A stretch of 64,000 nucleotides of DNA from Svornostia abyssi (GTDB lineage: Bacteria > Actinomycetota > Thermoleophilia > Solirubrobacterales > Solirubrobacteraceae), in assembly GCA_024666565.1 (NCBI GenBank), contig CP088295.1, positions 2,604,001 through 2,668,000 on the forward strand, read 5' to 3'. Of this stretch, positions 16,949-27,396 are shown in pieces (within the stretch, counting starts at the first letter, position 1; each line of letters starts with the position of its first letter). Below the pieces are notes generated by a model. The model searched no databases and was not told the origin of the DNA. It saw only the letters and a program-made list of their open reading frames with translations. A program made the translations under genes and the position numbers.

Positions 16949-18487
16949 ATGGGCCTCAACCTCGCCACCCTGCTTGACCAGAGCGCGCGCCGCGCGCCGG
17001 ATCACGTCGCCCTGCGTCTCGGCGAGCTCGCCGTCACGTACGCGCAGCTCGACGATCAGACCAAGCGCTTCGCCGCCCTGCTGAAGTCGCGCGGCATCCA
17101 GCCCGGCGATCGCGTGGCGCTCATGCTGCCGAACGTGCCGCACTTCCCGATCGCCTACTACGGCGCACTGCGCGCGGGCGCCGTCGTCGTGCCGATGAAC
17201 GTCCTGCTGAAGGGGCGCGAGATCGCGTTCTACCTGCAGGACTCCGGGGCCAAGGTCCTGGTGGCGTGGAACGGCTTCGGGGCCGAGGCGTACGAGGGCG
17301 CGGGCCACGCCGGCGTGCCGATGGTGGGCGCGGGGCCGGACGAGCCGCCGGCGGGCATCGAGCGCGTCGAGGCGCTCATCGGCGCAGTCGAGCCGCTCGA
17401 GGGCATCCATCAGTGCGAGCCCACCGACCCGGCGGTCCTGCTCTACACCTCGGGCACGACCGGCAAGCCCAAGGGCGCGACGCTCACGCACAGCAACCTG
17501 CTGTGGAACACCGAGATCAACAGCAAGATGTTCCAGGCGACGTCCGAGGACGTCATGCTCGGGGCGCTGCCGCTGTTCCACAGCTTCGGCCAGACGGTGT
17601 CGATGAACGGCATGCTGCGCGCGGGCGCCACCCTCGTCCTGCTGCCGCGCTTCGACCCGAACGACGCGCTCGCGCTCATCCAGCAGTACAAGGTCACGCT
17701 CTTCGCGGGCGTGCCGACGATGTACGTCGCGTTCCTCAACACGCCGAAGCTCGCGGAGACCGACGTCTCGTCGCTGCGTCTGTGCATCTCCGGCGGCGCC
17801 GCGATCCCGGTCGAGGTGCTCAACAGCGTCGGCGAGAAGATGGCACGCATCCTGGAGGGCTACGGCCTCTCGGAGACGTCCCCGGTCGCGTCGTTCAACC
17901 AGCCCGACATGCCGAGCAAGGCGGGGTCGATCGGCACCCCGATCTGGGGCGTCGAGATGGGCATCATGGACGCCGACGGGAACCTGCTGCCGGACAACGA
18001 GGTCGGCGAGATCGTCATCCGCGGCCACAACGTCATGGCTGGGTACTGGAACCGCCCGGACGCCACGAAGGAGGCCATGACCGCGGACGGCTGGTTCAAG
18101 ACCGGCGACATGGCCACGCGCGACGAGGACGGCTACTACTTCATCGTCGACCGCAAGAAGGACATGATCATCCGCGGCGGCTACAACGTGTACCCGCGCG
18201 AGATCGAAGAGGTCGTCTACGAGTACCCCGCCGTGCTCGAGGCCGCGGTGTTCGGGATCCCGCACGACGAGTTCGGTGAGGAGATCGCCGCGGCGGTCGT
18301 CGCCAAGCCCGGGCAGACCATCGATGTCGACGAGCTCCAGTCGTTCATCAAGGAGCGCGTCGCGGCCTACAAGTACCCGCGCGTCATCCAGGTCCTCGAC
18401 GAGCTCCCGAAGGGCCCGACGGGCAAGATCCTCAAGCGCGAGATCGACCGCGCGCCGTTCACCGCCGGACAGCCGACGAGCGCGTAG
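16949..18487 (+). CDS. Long-chain fatty acid-CoA ligase
   Basis: 512 residues, adenylate-forming acyl-CoA synthetase. Motifs: YTSGTTGKPKGATLTH (P-loop, about residue 165), GYGLSETSP, WFKTGDMATRDEDGY and DRKKDMIIRGGYNVYPREIEE, and the final catalytic Lys in PTGKILKRE. It activates fatty acids for beta-oxidation or lipid synthesis. The leader has GGGGGAG before ATG 16949. Together with the FAAL, carboxylase, desaturase and enoyl-CoA hydratases it gives the window a strong acyl-lipid theme. The 158-bp upstream gap is shared with the divergent lysE-type gene. Confidence 0.92.
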   Translation: MGLNLATLLDQSARRAPDHVALRLGELAVTYAQLDDQTKRFAALLKSRGIQPGDRVALMLPNVPHFPIAYYGALRAGAVVVPMNVLLKGREIAFYLQDSGAKVLVAWNGFGAEAYEGAGHAGVPMVGAGPDEPPAGIERVEALIGAVEPLEGIHQCEPTDPAVLLYTSGTTGKPKGATLTHSNLLWNTEINSKMFQATSEDVMLGALPLFHSFGQTVSMNGMLRAGATLVLLPRFDPNDALALIQQYKVTLFAGVPTMYVAFLNTPKLAETDVSSLRLCISGGAAIPVEVLNSVGEKMARILEGYGLSETSPVASFNQPDMPSKAGSIGTPIWGVEMGIMDADGNLLPDNEVGEIVIRGHNVMAGYWNRPDATKEAMTADGWFKTGDMATRDEDGYYFIVDRKKDMIIRGGYNVYPREIEEVVYEYPAVLEAAVFGIPHDEFGEEIAAAVVAKPGQTIDVDELQSFIKERVAAYKYPRVIQVLDELPKGPTGKILKREIDRAPFTAGQPTSA

Positions 18488-19471
18488 CGACCCCTCGGCG
18501 CGCGCCGGCGCGAGCGGCTTGTCCGCCCGCTGGCGCGCGTCCGCGACGGCGATGAGGGACTCGGCGTCCCGTGCGTCGTCCGGGAACGTCGCCGCGCCCA
18601 CCGCGGCGGCGACCCCGGCGCCCGCGAGCATGGCGCGGATCTTCTGCACCACCGTCTCCGCCGCCTCCGGCCCGGTCTCGGGGGCCAGCACGCAGAACTC
18701 GTCGCCGCCCTGCCGGCCCACGGTGTCCTGCTCGCGCACGACGGTGCGCAGCGTGTCCGCGGCCGTGCAGAGCAGTTCGTCGCCGGCCGCGTGACCGAGC
18801 GCGTCGTTGATCGCCTTGAACCCGTTGAGGTCGAGCATCACCACGGTCAGTCGCCGGTTCGACGCCGCGTGCCGCGCCAGCTCGTAGGCGAGCCGCTCGT
18901 CCAGCCCGCGACGGTTGCTCAGGCCGGTCAGCGGGTCGCGCCGGGAGAGGCGCTCGAGCTCGCGTTCCTGCACCTCGGCCTGCTCCCACACGACCGTGAC
19001 GAACCCGCCGAGGCCCCACATCACCGGCAACACGGTCACCGCGACGATCGCCGTGACCGTCGTGGCCCCACCGACCAGGACGGCGGCGAACAGCACCACG
19101 GTCGTGAACGCGAGATGCGCGACGATCGCGCGGCGTGACTGCATCGCGAACGGGATGAGGACCCCGCAGTACACGGCGGCGAGCATGGCGGGCCCGCCGT
19201 TCGGGGCGAGCACGACGACTGCGATCCCCATGTCGAGGGCGAGCAGCACCGGCGCGACGTGCAGCGAGCGTGTCGTGGCGGGGACGGCGAGGACGATCCC
19301 CGCCGTGGCGAACAGCAGCGCGCAGAGCCCGAGCGCCGCGGTCGCGGACTGGCCCTGCACGAGGGCGACGGCGAGCAGGGCCAGGCCGGACGCCGCGGTG
19401 TGCAGCGCGAGCCACCTGCGCAGTTCGGGACGGCGCGCGATGACCGCCGACAGGTTGGTGGGCTCGGTCAC
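18459..19471 (-). CDS. Membrane GGDEF protein (diguanylate cyclase), 3' end uncertain
   Basis: N-terminal membrane region of about six helices (residues about 18-165), then a GGDEF domain: DPLTGLSNRRGL, DLNGFKAINDALGH and RQGGDEFCVLAP. A REQD (RxxD) lies five residues before GGDEF, so an allosteric c-di-GMP inhibition site is present. It should make c-di-GMP from GTP at the membrane. GTG 19471 overlaps the TGA of the upstream paralogue (GTGA). After ADARQRADKPLAPAR the frame meets no stop and stays open far through the antisense of the acyl-CoA ligase; the paralogue stops 17 residues after the matching point. A one-base shift near 18500 gives a stop at 18459, used here. Confidence 0.75.
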
Positions 19472-20496
19472 GCGACCGCCTCGCGGGTCCCGACCTGGTC
19501 GCGCCGCGAGATCCCCGGCTTGTCCTCGCGCTGGCGGGCATCCGCGCACGCGAGGAGATCCTCGGCGCCGAGCCCGTCACCGGGGAACGTGGCGCGCCCG
19601 ACGGCGGCGCGCAGCGGGTGGCCTCCGGCGTCGACGCCGGCGAGCGCGGTCTTCACGATGGACACCAGTCGCTCGGCCTCCCTGGGCCCGGACTCCGGCA
19701 GCAGCACGCAGAACTCGTCGCCGCCCTGCCGGGCGACGGTGTCCTGCTCGCGCACGGCGCCGTTGAGCGCCGCGGCGGCCGCGCGCAGCAACTCGTCCCC
19801 TGCCTGGTGGCCGAGCGTGTCGTTGACCGCCTTGAAGCCGTTGAGGTCCAGCACGAGCACGCTGAGCGGGCGCCCGTTGCGGACGTGGCGGGTCAGCTCG
19901 TAGGCCATCTGGTCCTCCAGGCTGCGGCGGTTCGCCAGCCCGGTCAGCGGGTCATGCCGGGCCAGCTGCGCGAGCTGCGCGGCCTGATCCTCGGCGTAGC
20001 GCCACACGTGCCCCACGCCCAGGCCCACGGTCCACATCACCGCGATCACGCCGAAGACGATCACGGTGCTCTCCTGATCGGTGGCGCCGGCGACCACAGG
20101 AACCAGCAGGGCCAGCGTGCTGAGCAGCAGGTGGGCCCGGATCTCCCAGCGGCGCTCCATGACGAAGCACACCAGTGGCCCGTTGAGCGCGACGATCGGC
20201 GCCACCGCTCCGCCGTTCGGCGCGAGCACGAACATCACGAGCATGGCCTCCACCGCGATGAGGACAGGGAGCAGGTGAAACCAGCGGGCGTCCATCCGGT
20301 CGGTCGGCGCGAAGAACGTGAGGACGCCGCTGGCCAGGATCGGCACTTGGACGATCGCCATCGTGGTCAGGGAGGCATCGACGAGGAGGGCGATGAACGA
20401 GCAGGCGACACCACAGACCCCGAAGAGGGCCACGACGCCCAGGCGCATGCTGCGCTGGCGTGAGATCCGGCGGGACAGTCTCACAGGGCTGTCCAT
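19468..20496 (-). CDS. Membrane GGDEF protein (diguanylate cyclase)
   Basis: 342 residues. About six membrane helices lie between residues 20 and 165 (VVALFGVCGVACSFIALL, VFVLAPNGGAVAPIVAL and others), then DPLTGLANRRSL, DLNGFKAVNDTLGH and RQGGDEFCVLLP. REQD preceding GGDEF by five residues marks an intact I-site. Active-site residues look complete, so it is predicted to synthesise c-di-GMP. The membrane part has no recognised sensor family. It shares its whole architecture with the gene it overlaps (19471 downward), so the two are a tandem duplication that has diverged. Confidence 0.9.
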   Translation of the reverse strand: MDSPVRLSRRISRQRSMRLGVVALFGVCGVACSFIALLVDASLTTMAIVQVPILASGVLTFFAPTDRMDARWFHLLPVLIAVEAMLVMFVLAPNGGAVAPIVALNGPLVCFVMERRWEIRAHLLLSTLALLVPVVAGATDQESTVIVFGVIAVMWTVGLGVGHVWRYAEDQAAQLAQLARHDPLTGLANRRSLEDQMAYELTRHVRNGRPLSVLVLDLNGFKAVNDTLGHQAGDELLRAAAAALNGAVREQDTVARQGGDEFCVLLPESGPREAERLVSIVKTALAGVDAGGHPLRAAVGRATFPGDGLGAEDLLACADARQREDKPGISRRDQVGTREAVA

Positions 20497-20559
20497 CGGC
20501 AGGTTCCGCAGGACCGGTGAGGTCAGACGGGTCGATCGGGACGGGTGTTCGGGCGCCGC

Positions 20560-21084
20560 TCAGCGGCGGCGGAGGACCAGCCGCGCTGCGCACCATCCGG
20601 CCGCGGAGCCCGCGAGCACGTCCCCCGGGTAGTGCACGCCGACGTGCACGCGCGTGAAGGCCACGAGCCAGCCGAGCGCGCGCACGGCCAGGCCTGCGCG
20701 TGGCGGCAGGCCGTGCGCGGCCGCGGTGGAGAACGCGATAGCGGAGGCGCTGTGGCCGGAGGGAAACGAGGTGCTGGACGGCATCCGGACGTGGCGGGCG
20801 GCGGGAACGTCGTGCGCGTCGCGGTCCGGGCGCCGCCGCCCGCCGAGGGGCTTCAGCAGCGCGTTCGTCACCGCCGACGCCAGCGCGAGCGCGAGCATTC
20901 CGTCCCGGGCCGCGTCGCGGCGTCCGGCCAGGGCGAGCACCGCGGCGACGCCCATCCACAGGCGCCCGTGGTCGGCCGAGCGGCTGAGGTGACGCAGCTC
21001 CCGGTCCCAGAACGGGGTGTGCAGGCGGGCGACCTCTGCGAACAGCCAGACATCCGCGCGGTGGAGTTGGCGGCGCCAGCTCAC
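20560..21084 (-). CDS. PAP2-family membrane phosphatase
   Basis: 174 residues with several helices. The three PAP2 catalytic motifs are present: KPLGGRRRP, PSSTSFPSGHSAS and TRVHVGVHYPGDVLAG (with the general-acid and nucleophile His residues). The family removes phosphate from phosphatidate, prenyl-diphosphates or similar lipids at the membrane. GTG 21084 overlaps the stop of the diacylglycerol kinase-like gene (GTGA), so the two proteins are made in a fixed ratio and plausibly act on the same lipid pool in opposite directions. Confidence 0.9.
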   Translation of the reverse strand: MSWRRQLHRADVWLFAEVARLHTPFWDRELRHLSRSADHGRLWMGVAAVLALAGRRDAARDGMLALALASAVTNALLKPLGGRRRPDRDAHDVPAARHVRMPSSTSFPSGHSASAIAFSTAAAHGLPPRAGLAVRALGWLVAFTRVHVGVHYPGDVLAGSAAGWCAARLVLRRR

Positions 21085-22433
21085 CGCGCGACCCGGCCGC
21101 GCATCGTGTTGAGCAGGCGCTGGAGCATGGTCTTCCCGCGCGCGCGGGCCATGCCGGCGGGGGAGACACCCGGATGCGCGGGTGCGATGCGGGCGCGGAG
21201 GGCGCCTGCGTCGATGCTGAAGCGCAGCGGCGGGGCGAGGCGCAGGGCCTCGCCGTCGACCGCCACCTCGATCTCGTCGCTCGAGTCGACGTCGAACGTG
21301 GCCGTGGACCATTCGCGCCAGCCGTGCATCCCCGGCCCGCGCCCGGCCGCGACCCGGGCCATGAGCTCGGTGGCCTGGGCGGGAGTGCGCATCTGCGCGG
21401 CGACGATCCGCAGCGCGCCGGCGTCCAGCCGCGCGCGGGTGCCGAACCCCGGGCCGGCGTCCAGCGTGTACCGGTTGTTCGCCACGAAGATGAGCTGCGC
21501 CGAGCCGTCCTCGTCGCCGTGCGGGCTGCGGTAGTGCAGGTCGAACCCGTCGGCCTGCGGCCCGAGCATCTGGGGCAGCATCTCGGCCGCCGTGCCGAGC
21601 TTGCGCTCGCGGTAGCCGTCGGCCTGCACGATCGACGCGTAGACGCCGAGCGACGCGTTGTTGACGAAGGGGCGTCCGTTGACGCGCCCGAGGTCGACGC
21701 GCCGCTCGACGGCGTCGCCGAACGCCGCGACGGCGCCGACGGCGTCGGTGCGGTCGACGCCGAGGTCCAGGGCGAAGTGGTTGCGGGTGCCCGACGGGAC
21801 GCAGACGTAGCTCAGGCCGTGCGCGGCGGCGACGGATGCGACGAGCGCCTGGGACCCGTCCCCGCCGGCCATGCCCAGCACGTCGGCGCCGTCGGCGGCC
21901 GCTCGCTCGGCAAGCTCGCGCAGGTCGTCGTCGGGGCCGAGCACGACCGGGGTGGCGCCATGCTCGCGCGCGGCGGCCGCGAGGTCGTCGGCGGGAATCC
22001 GCCCGTCGCCCGACTTCGGGTTGATGAGCAGCACGCCGCGGATCGCGGGACCGACCGGCGTGCCGGGTGGGGACACGCCGTTGAGCGCCCGGACGTCGAC
22101 CCCGAGCGCGCGGCGCGCGGCGCCGAGTGCCAGGACGAGGAGGACGGCCGACCCGGCCAGTTCGAGCACCGCGTTGTTCGCGAGCAGGATCGCGATCGAT
22201 GCCGTGAGCGCGACGATCGCGACCACGATGGCGCCGAGCTGACGCATCCCGCGGCGGACGAGCGCCTGCCAGCCGGCCCACAGCCCGGCGAACGCCAGGG
22301 CAGCGGCGACGAGACCCCAGGGGAACGAGCGCGTGGCGATGTGCACCTGGGTCAGGACCGCGCCGAGGGCTGCGACGAGGGCGAGGGCGGCGAGTGCCCG
22401 CTGGCGAAGGGTCGGTGCCGCGGGCGAGTGCAT
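21081..22433 (-). CDS. Diacylglycerol/sphingosine kinase-like protein with N-terminal membrane region
   Basis: 450 residues. Residues about 10-100 contain three to four membrane helices; about 130-430 is a DAGK catalytic domain with LLINPKSGDGR, the nucleotide loop MAGGDGSQALVASVA, CVPSGTRNHFALDLG and VNNASLGVYA. Members phosphorylate lipids such as diacylglycerol with ATP. The membrane fusion is less common than the soluble YegS type. It is coupled by GTGA overlap to a PAP2 phosphatase that could reverse the reaction. In some actinobacteria comparable pairs act in phosphatidylinositol-type lipid synthesis, but that link is not shown here. Confidence 0.9.
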   Translation of the reverse strand: MHSPAAPTLRQRALAALALVAALGAVLTQVHIATRSFPWGLVAAALAFAGLWAGWQALVRRGMRQLGAIVVAIVALTASIAILLANNAVLELAGSAVLLVLALGAARRALGVDVRALNGVSPPGTPVGPAIRGVLLINPKSGDGRIPADDLAAAAREHGATPVVLGPDDDLRELAERAAADGADVLGMAGGDGSQALVASVAAAHGLSYVCVPSGTRNHFALDLGVDRTDAVGAVAAFGDAVERRVDLGRVNGRPFVNNASLGVYASIVQADGYRERKLGTAAEMLPQMLGPQADGFDLHYRSPHGDEDGSAQLIFVANNRYTLDAGPGFGTRARLDAGALRIVAAQMRTPAQATELMARVAAGRGPGMHGWREWSTATFDVDSSDEIEVAVDGEALRLAPPLRFSIDAGALRARIAPAHPGVSPAGMARARGKTMLQRLLNTMRGRVAR

Positions 22434-22479
22434 CGGCCGATCTTCCCATGCTGCGTGGCGGCGGGTGGCGGGGGGGGGT

Positions 22480-22526
22480 GGCCGGGGTCTCGGGTTCGGA
22501 GCCTGTATCGAGCCGAGACCCCGGCC
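22480..22526. terminator. Long hairpin upstream of the kinase gene
   Basis: GGCCGGGGTCTCGG (22480-22493) pairs perfectly with CCGAGACCCCGGCC (22513-22526), loop 19 nt. It is next to a run of nine G (22470-22478). It lies between two minus-strand genes, so it probably ends transcription from 22646 a second time or shapes the kinase mRNA leader. No T-tract. Confidence 0.5.
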
Positions 22527-22595
22527 TATGGGGGCGCCGTCCGCTCCCGCGCGGCGGCGTCGCTGTCAGATCAAGGTACGCCCTGGAGGTAGGAG

Positions 22596-22633
22596 ACTGG
22601 ACGGCCGTTCGAGGGGGCGAGCGGCCGTCCAGT
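22596..22633 (-). terminator. Hairpin after the EF-hand-like gene
   Basis: ACTGGACGGCCG (22596-22607) and CGGCCGTCCAGT (22622-22633) form a perfect 12-bp stem with a 14-nt loop. It starts 13 bp after the stop codon of the minus-strand gene ending at 22646, the normal place for an intrinsic terminator. The following minus-strand sequence is only weakly T-rich. Confidence 0.65.
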
Positions 22634-22645
22634 GCTCCGGCCCTG

Positions 22646-23644
22646 TCAGGCCATGAGGTCGAGCTGCTGCACGGTGCCGGCGGTGCCGTCCTCGCGCAGG
22701 AAGAGGCCCGTCGCGCGCACCTCGCCGCGGGCGTCCTCCGAGGAGCCCGGGGTGAGGGTGAACGGGGTGGCGACGTGGCCGAGGTAGATCGCGCCGATCT
22801 GGGCGGCGCTGAGTGAGCTGGTGGTCCCGGTGCCGGTGGGCTCGGGACGCCACAGCGCGAGCTGGGCGTAGATCGCGTCGCCTTCGTCGATCCACCCGTT
22901 GCCGTCGTAGTCGTGGGCGGCGAGTTCGGTGTAGCCGTTGCCGCTCGTCGGGCCGAACAGCTCGGTGCCGTCGTTGACGGTGCCGTCGCCGTTGCGGTCC
23001 CACGTCAGGTAGGCCGATCCACCGCCGAGGACGTGGAAGCGGTCGACCTGTCCGTCGGCGTCGAGGTCGAACTCGATCTGCGCGTCCGTGAGGGTCGCGG
23101 GCAGGCCGTCGAGGTTCAGGACGAGCGGGTCCTTCTTCACCGCGGCGCCGTAGGCGAGGTGCTGTTCGGAGTGCTCGAGGAACTCGCGGCTGACCTTCGA
23201 CTGCAGCTGCAGGTCGATGGTCCGCCCGTCGGAGGTCGTCACGCGGCCCGCGGCCTGGAACTCCACGCTCTCGGCTTCGTAGCGGGTGTTCGAGCGGTCG
23301 ATGGTGATCGCCAGCGACGGGCGCTCGGCGTTCGACATGCTGGCGGCCACTTCGCCGGCGCCGTTCGCGGAGAGGTCGTTCGGGTCGAGGATCGCGACCT
23401 TCACCCCGAACATCCGCTCGAGCAGGTCGATGTAGCGGGCGAGCAGCGGGTCCGAGGACCAGAGCTTGCGGCGGGTCTCGCTGACCTCGCTCTCCTGTTC
23501 GGCGCGTGTCCGCTTGGGCGCTGCGGCGACTGCGCGGTCCTCCTGCGGCTTCTCGTGCCACATCTTGACCGTCGTCGTCTGCTGTTGGAAATGCACTCGC
23601 TGGCTGCTGGCAGCCATCGAGATGTCCGAGCCGGTGATCCGCAT
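22646..23644 (-). CDS. Hypothetical protein with EF-hand-like calcium loops
   Basis: 332 residues, no signal peptide and no membrane segment. Three Asp/Asn-rich loops resemble calcium-binding dockerin/EF-hand repeats: DLDADGQVD, WDRNGDGTVNDGTELFG and DYDGNGWIDEGDAIYAQL. The N-terminal third is charged and probably disordered (KPQEDRAVAAAPKRTRAEQESEV); the middle has FLEHSEQHLAYG. Similar architecture is known in bacterial proteins with C-terminal VCBS/EF-hand regions of unknown role. AAGGAGGGGG before ATG 23644 is one of the strongest ribosome sites in the window, suggesting high expression. Function not assigned. Confidence 0.8.
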   Translation of the reverse strand: MRITGSDISMAASSQRVHFQQQTTTVKMWHEKPQEDRAVAAAPKRTRAEQESEVSETRRKLWSSDPLLARYIDLLERMFGVKVAILDPNDLSANGAGEVAASMSNAERPSLAITIDRSNTRYEAESVEFQAAGRVTTSDGRTIDLQLQSKVSREFLEHSEQHLAYGAAVKKDPLVLNLDGLPATLTDAQIEFDLDADGQVDRFHVLGGGSAYLTWDRNGDGTVNDGTELFGPTSGNGYTELAAHDYDGNGWIDEGDAIYAQLALWRPEPTGTGTTSSLSAAQIGAIYLGHVATPFTLTPGSSEDARGEVRATGLFLREDGTAGTVQQLDLMA

Positions 23645-23784
23645 CGTCGCCCCCTCCTTGGGACTTGGTCATCCGTGACCTCTGATGGACCAGATTGTTG
23701 AACTACTGTCGGCGCGCCAGGTGCTGAAACTTCAGTGCGTCTGGACGAATGTCGGTGCGGGTGCGCCAGAGTGCCCGCTGCGAT

Positions 23785-23809
23785 GATCTCAGTGGTCTAC
23801 ACTGAGATC
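23785..23809. promoter_or_regulatory. Perfect 10-5-10 palindrome upstream of the lon promoter
   Basis: GATCTCAGTG (23785-23794) and CACTGAGATC (23800-23809) flank gtcta. It ends 2 bp before the proposed lon -35 hexamer. It does not match the HspR-associated HAIR element or the CIRCE element, so the regulator is unknown; it could be an activator site or an operator. Confidence 0.6.
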
Positions 23810-23811
23810 TC

Positions 23812-23842
23812 TTGACTGAGGCGGGCGGGGGTGCGCTATAGT
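23812..23842 (+). promoter_or_regulatory. Promoter of lon
   Basis: TTGACT at 23812-23817 and TATAGT at 23837-23842 are separated by 19 bp and are the best -35/-10 pair seen in the window; the AT-rich patch stands out from the surrounding GC. The transcript would have a leader of about 40 nt including AAAAGGA before GTG 23889. Confidence 0.65.
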
Positions 23843-23888
23843 TGCGTCAGCAACCACCTCCCCGTGGGACCGGCAAAAGGACTTCTCT

Positions 23889-26174
<2,286 letters not shown>

Positions 26175-26181
26175 GAGCCAC

Positions 26182-26214
26182 GGTGGCGCGCCGGCGGCAG
26201 CCCGGCGCGCCACC
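26182..26214 (+). terminator. Terminator hairpin after lon
   Basis: GGTGGCGCGCCGG (26182-26194) pairs perfectly with CCGGCGCGCCACC (26202-26214) around a 7-nt loop, 8 bp after the lon stop codon. Strong GC stem, no T-tract. Confidence 0.7.
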
Positions 26215-26244
26215 CGTCACGCGTTTCCTACATTGGGAGACGTG

Positions 26245-27396
26245 ATGAGCCTCCTCGGTCCTGTCCTCGCCGCCATCGCCACGGCGGCCGGCGCGCCCGC
26301 GCCCGTGGCGGAGCCCGCGGCCGCCGTGCGCCTGCAATCCGTGGGGAACTTCGAGCAGCCGCTGCACGTCGATGCGCCTCCGGGCGACCGCTCGCGGGTG
26401 TTCGTCGTCGAGCAGGGCGGGACGATCCGGATCATCAAGGGCGGGCAGAAGCTCGACCGCCCGTTCCTCGACGTCTCCTCGCGCTTGACCGCCGGAGGTG
26501 AGCAGGGGCTGCTCGGCCTCGCGTTCGCGCCTGACTACGCGGAAAGCCGCCGCTTCTACGTGCACTACAGCGCCGCAGAGGACGGCGGGACCCGCATCGT
26601 GGAGTACCGCGCGTCGGCGTCCGATCCGGACGTCGCGGATGCCGGGTCGGCGCGGCTCGTGTTGCAGCAGTCCCAGCCCGAGGCCAACCACAACGGCGGG
26701 CCGCTGCGCTTCGGCCCCGACGGCCTGCTGTACATCGGCCTGGGGGACGGCGGCGGGGGCGGCGATCAGCACGGCCGCCGCGGCAACGGCCAGTCGCTGA
26801 GCACGAAGCTCGGCAAGATCCTGCGCATCGACCCGCGGCAGAGCGGCTCGCGCCCGTATGCGGTTCCCGCGGACAACCCGTTCGTGACGCGCGCGGGGGC
26901 TGCGCCTGAGATCTACGCCTACGGCCTGCGCAACCCGTGGCGCATGGCGTTCGACCCGGCGACGGGCGACCTCGCGATCGCCGACGTCGGCCAGGACGAG
27001 ATCGAGGAGCTGAACTTCGCCCGGCGCGGGAAGGCGCGCGGCGCGAACTACGGCTGGCGGCCGTTCGAAGGGCGCCAGCGCTACGCGCCGGGCGAGTCCG
27101 CGCCCGGCCACGTCCCGCCGGTGCTGCAGAAGCGCCACAGCGACGGCTGGTGCTCGATCACCGGCGGGGTGTTCCTGCGCGACAAGGCGCTCGGCTCCGG
27201 GCTGCAGGGCCGCTACGTCTATGGCGACTTCTGCGTCGGACAGGTCCGTGTCGTGAAGCTGCGCGCCGGCCGTGCCACGAACGACCGCTCGCTGGGCGTG
27301 CGGCGCGTGGAGAACCTGTCCGGCTTCGGCACGGACGGGCAGGGACGCGTGTACGTGACGTCCCTGTCGGGGCCGGTCTACCGCATCACGCGCTGA
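26245..27396 (+). CDS. Secreted PQQ-dependent sugar dehydrogenase-like protein
   Basis: 383 residues. A short N-terminal hydrophobic stretch (LLGPVLAAIATAAGAPAPVAEP) looks like a signal peptide. The rest is a glucose/sorbosone dehydrogenase beta-propeller: PLHVDAPPGDRSRVFVVEQGG, GEQGLLGLAFAPDY, NHNGGPLRFGPDGLLYIGLGDGG, RNPWRMAFDP, IADVGQDEIEE and NYGWRPFEG. Relatives include YliI (aldose dehydrogenase) and human HHIP; members oxidise sugars with PQQ or act as binding proteins. ATG 26245 is chosen for the GGGAG upstream. The 3' end overlaps the convergent GAF-GGDEF gene by 11 bp. Confidence 0.9.
   Translation: MSLLGPVLAAIATAAGAPAPVAEPAAAVRLQSVGNFEQPLHVDAPPGDRSRVFVVEQGGTIRIIKGGQKLDRPFLDVSSRLTAGGEQGLLGLAFAPDYAESRRFYVHYSAAEDGGTRIVEYRASASDPDVADAGSARLVLQQSQPEANHNGGPLRFGPDGLLYIGLGDGGGGGDQHGRRGNGQSLSTKLGKILRIDPRQSGSRPYAVPADNPFVTRAGAAPEIYAYGLRNPWRMAFDPATGDLAIADVGQDEIEELNFARRGKARGANYGWRPFEGRQRYAPGESAPGHVPPVLQKRHSDGWCSITGGVFLRDKALGSGLQGRYVYGDFCVGQVRVVKLRAGRATNDRSLGVRRVENLSGFGTDGQGRVYVTSLSGPVYRITR

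Noticed and set aside
16733..18458. The antisense extension of the GGDEF protein treated as a real C-terminal domain
   Set aside because: It is exact antisense of the acyl-CoA ligase, has no motif, and the paralogue ends at the matching point.
22470..22478. Run of nine G as a functional G-quadruplex or phase-variable tract
   Set aside because: It lies between genes next to a hairpin, not in a coding start or -35/-10 spacer, and the length may itself be a sequencing artefact.
23785..23842. HAIR (HspR) or CIRCE element before lon
   Set aside because: The arms GATCTCAGTG/CACTGAGATC do not match either consensus; recorded as an unassigned palindrome.
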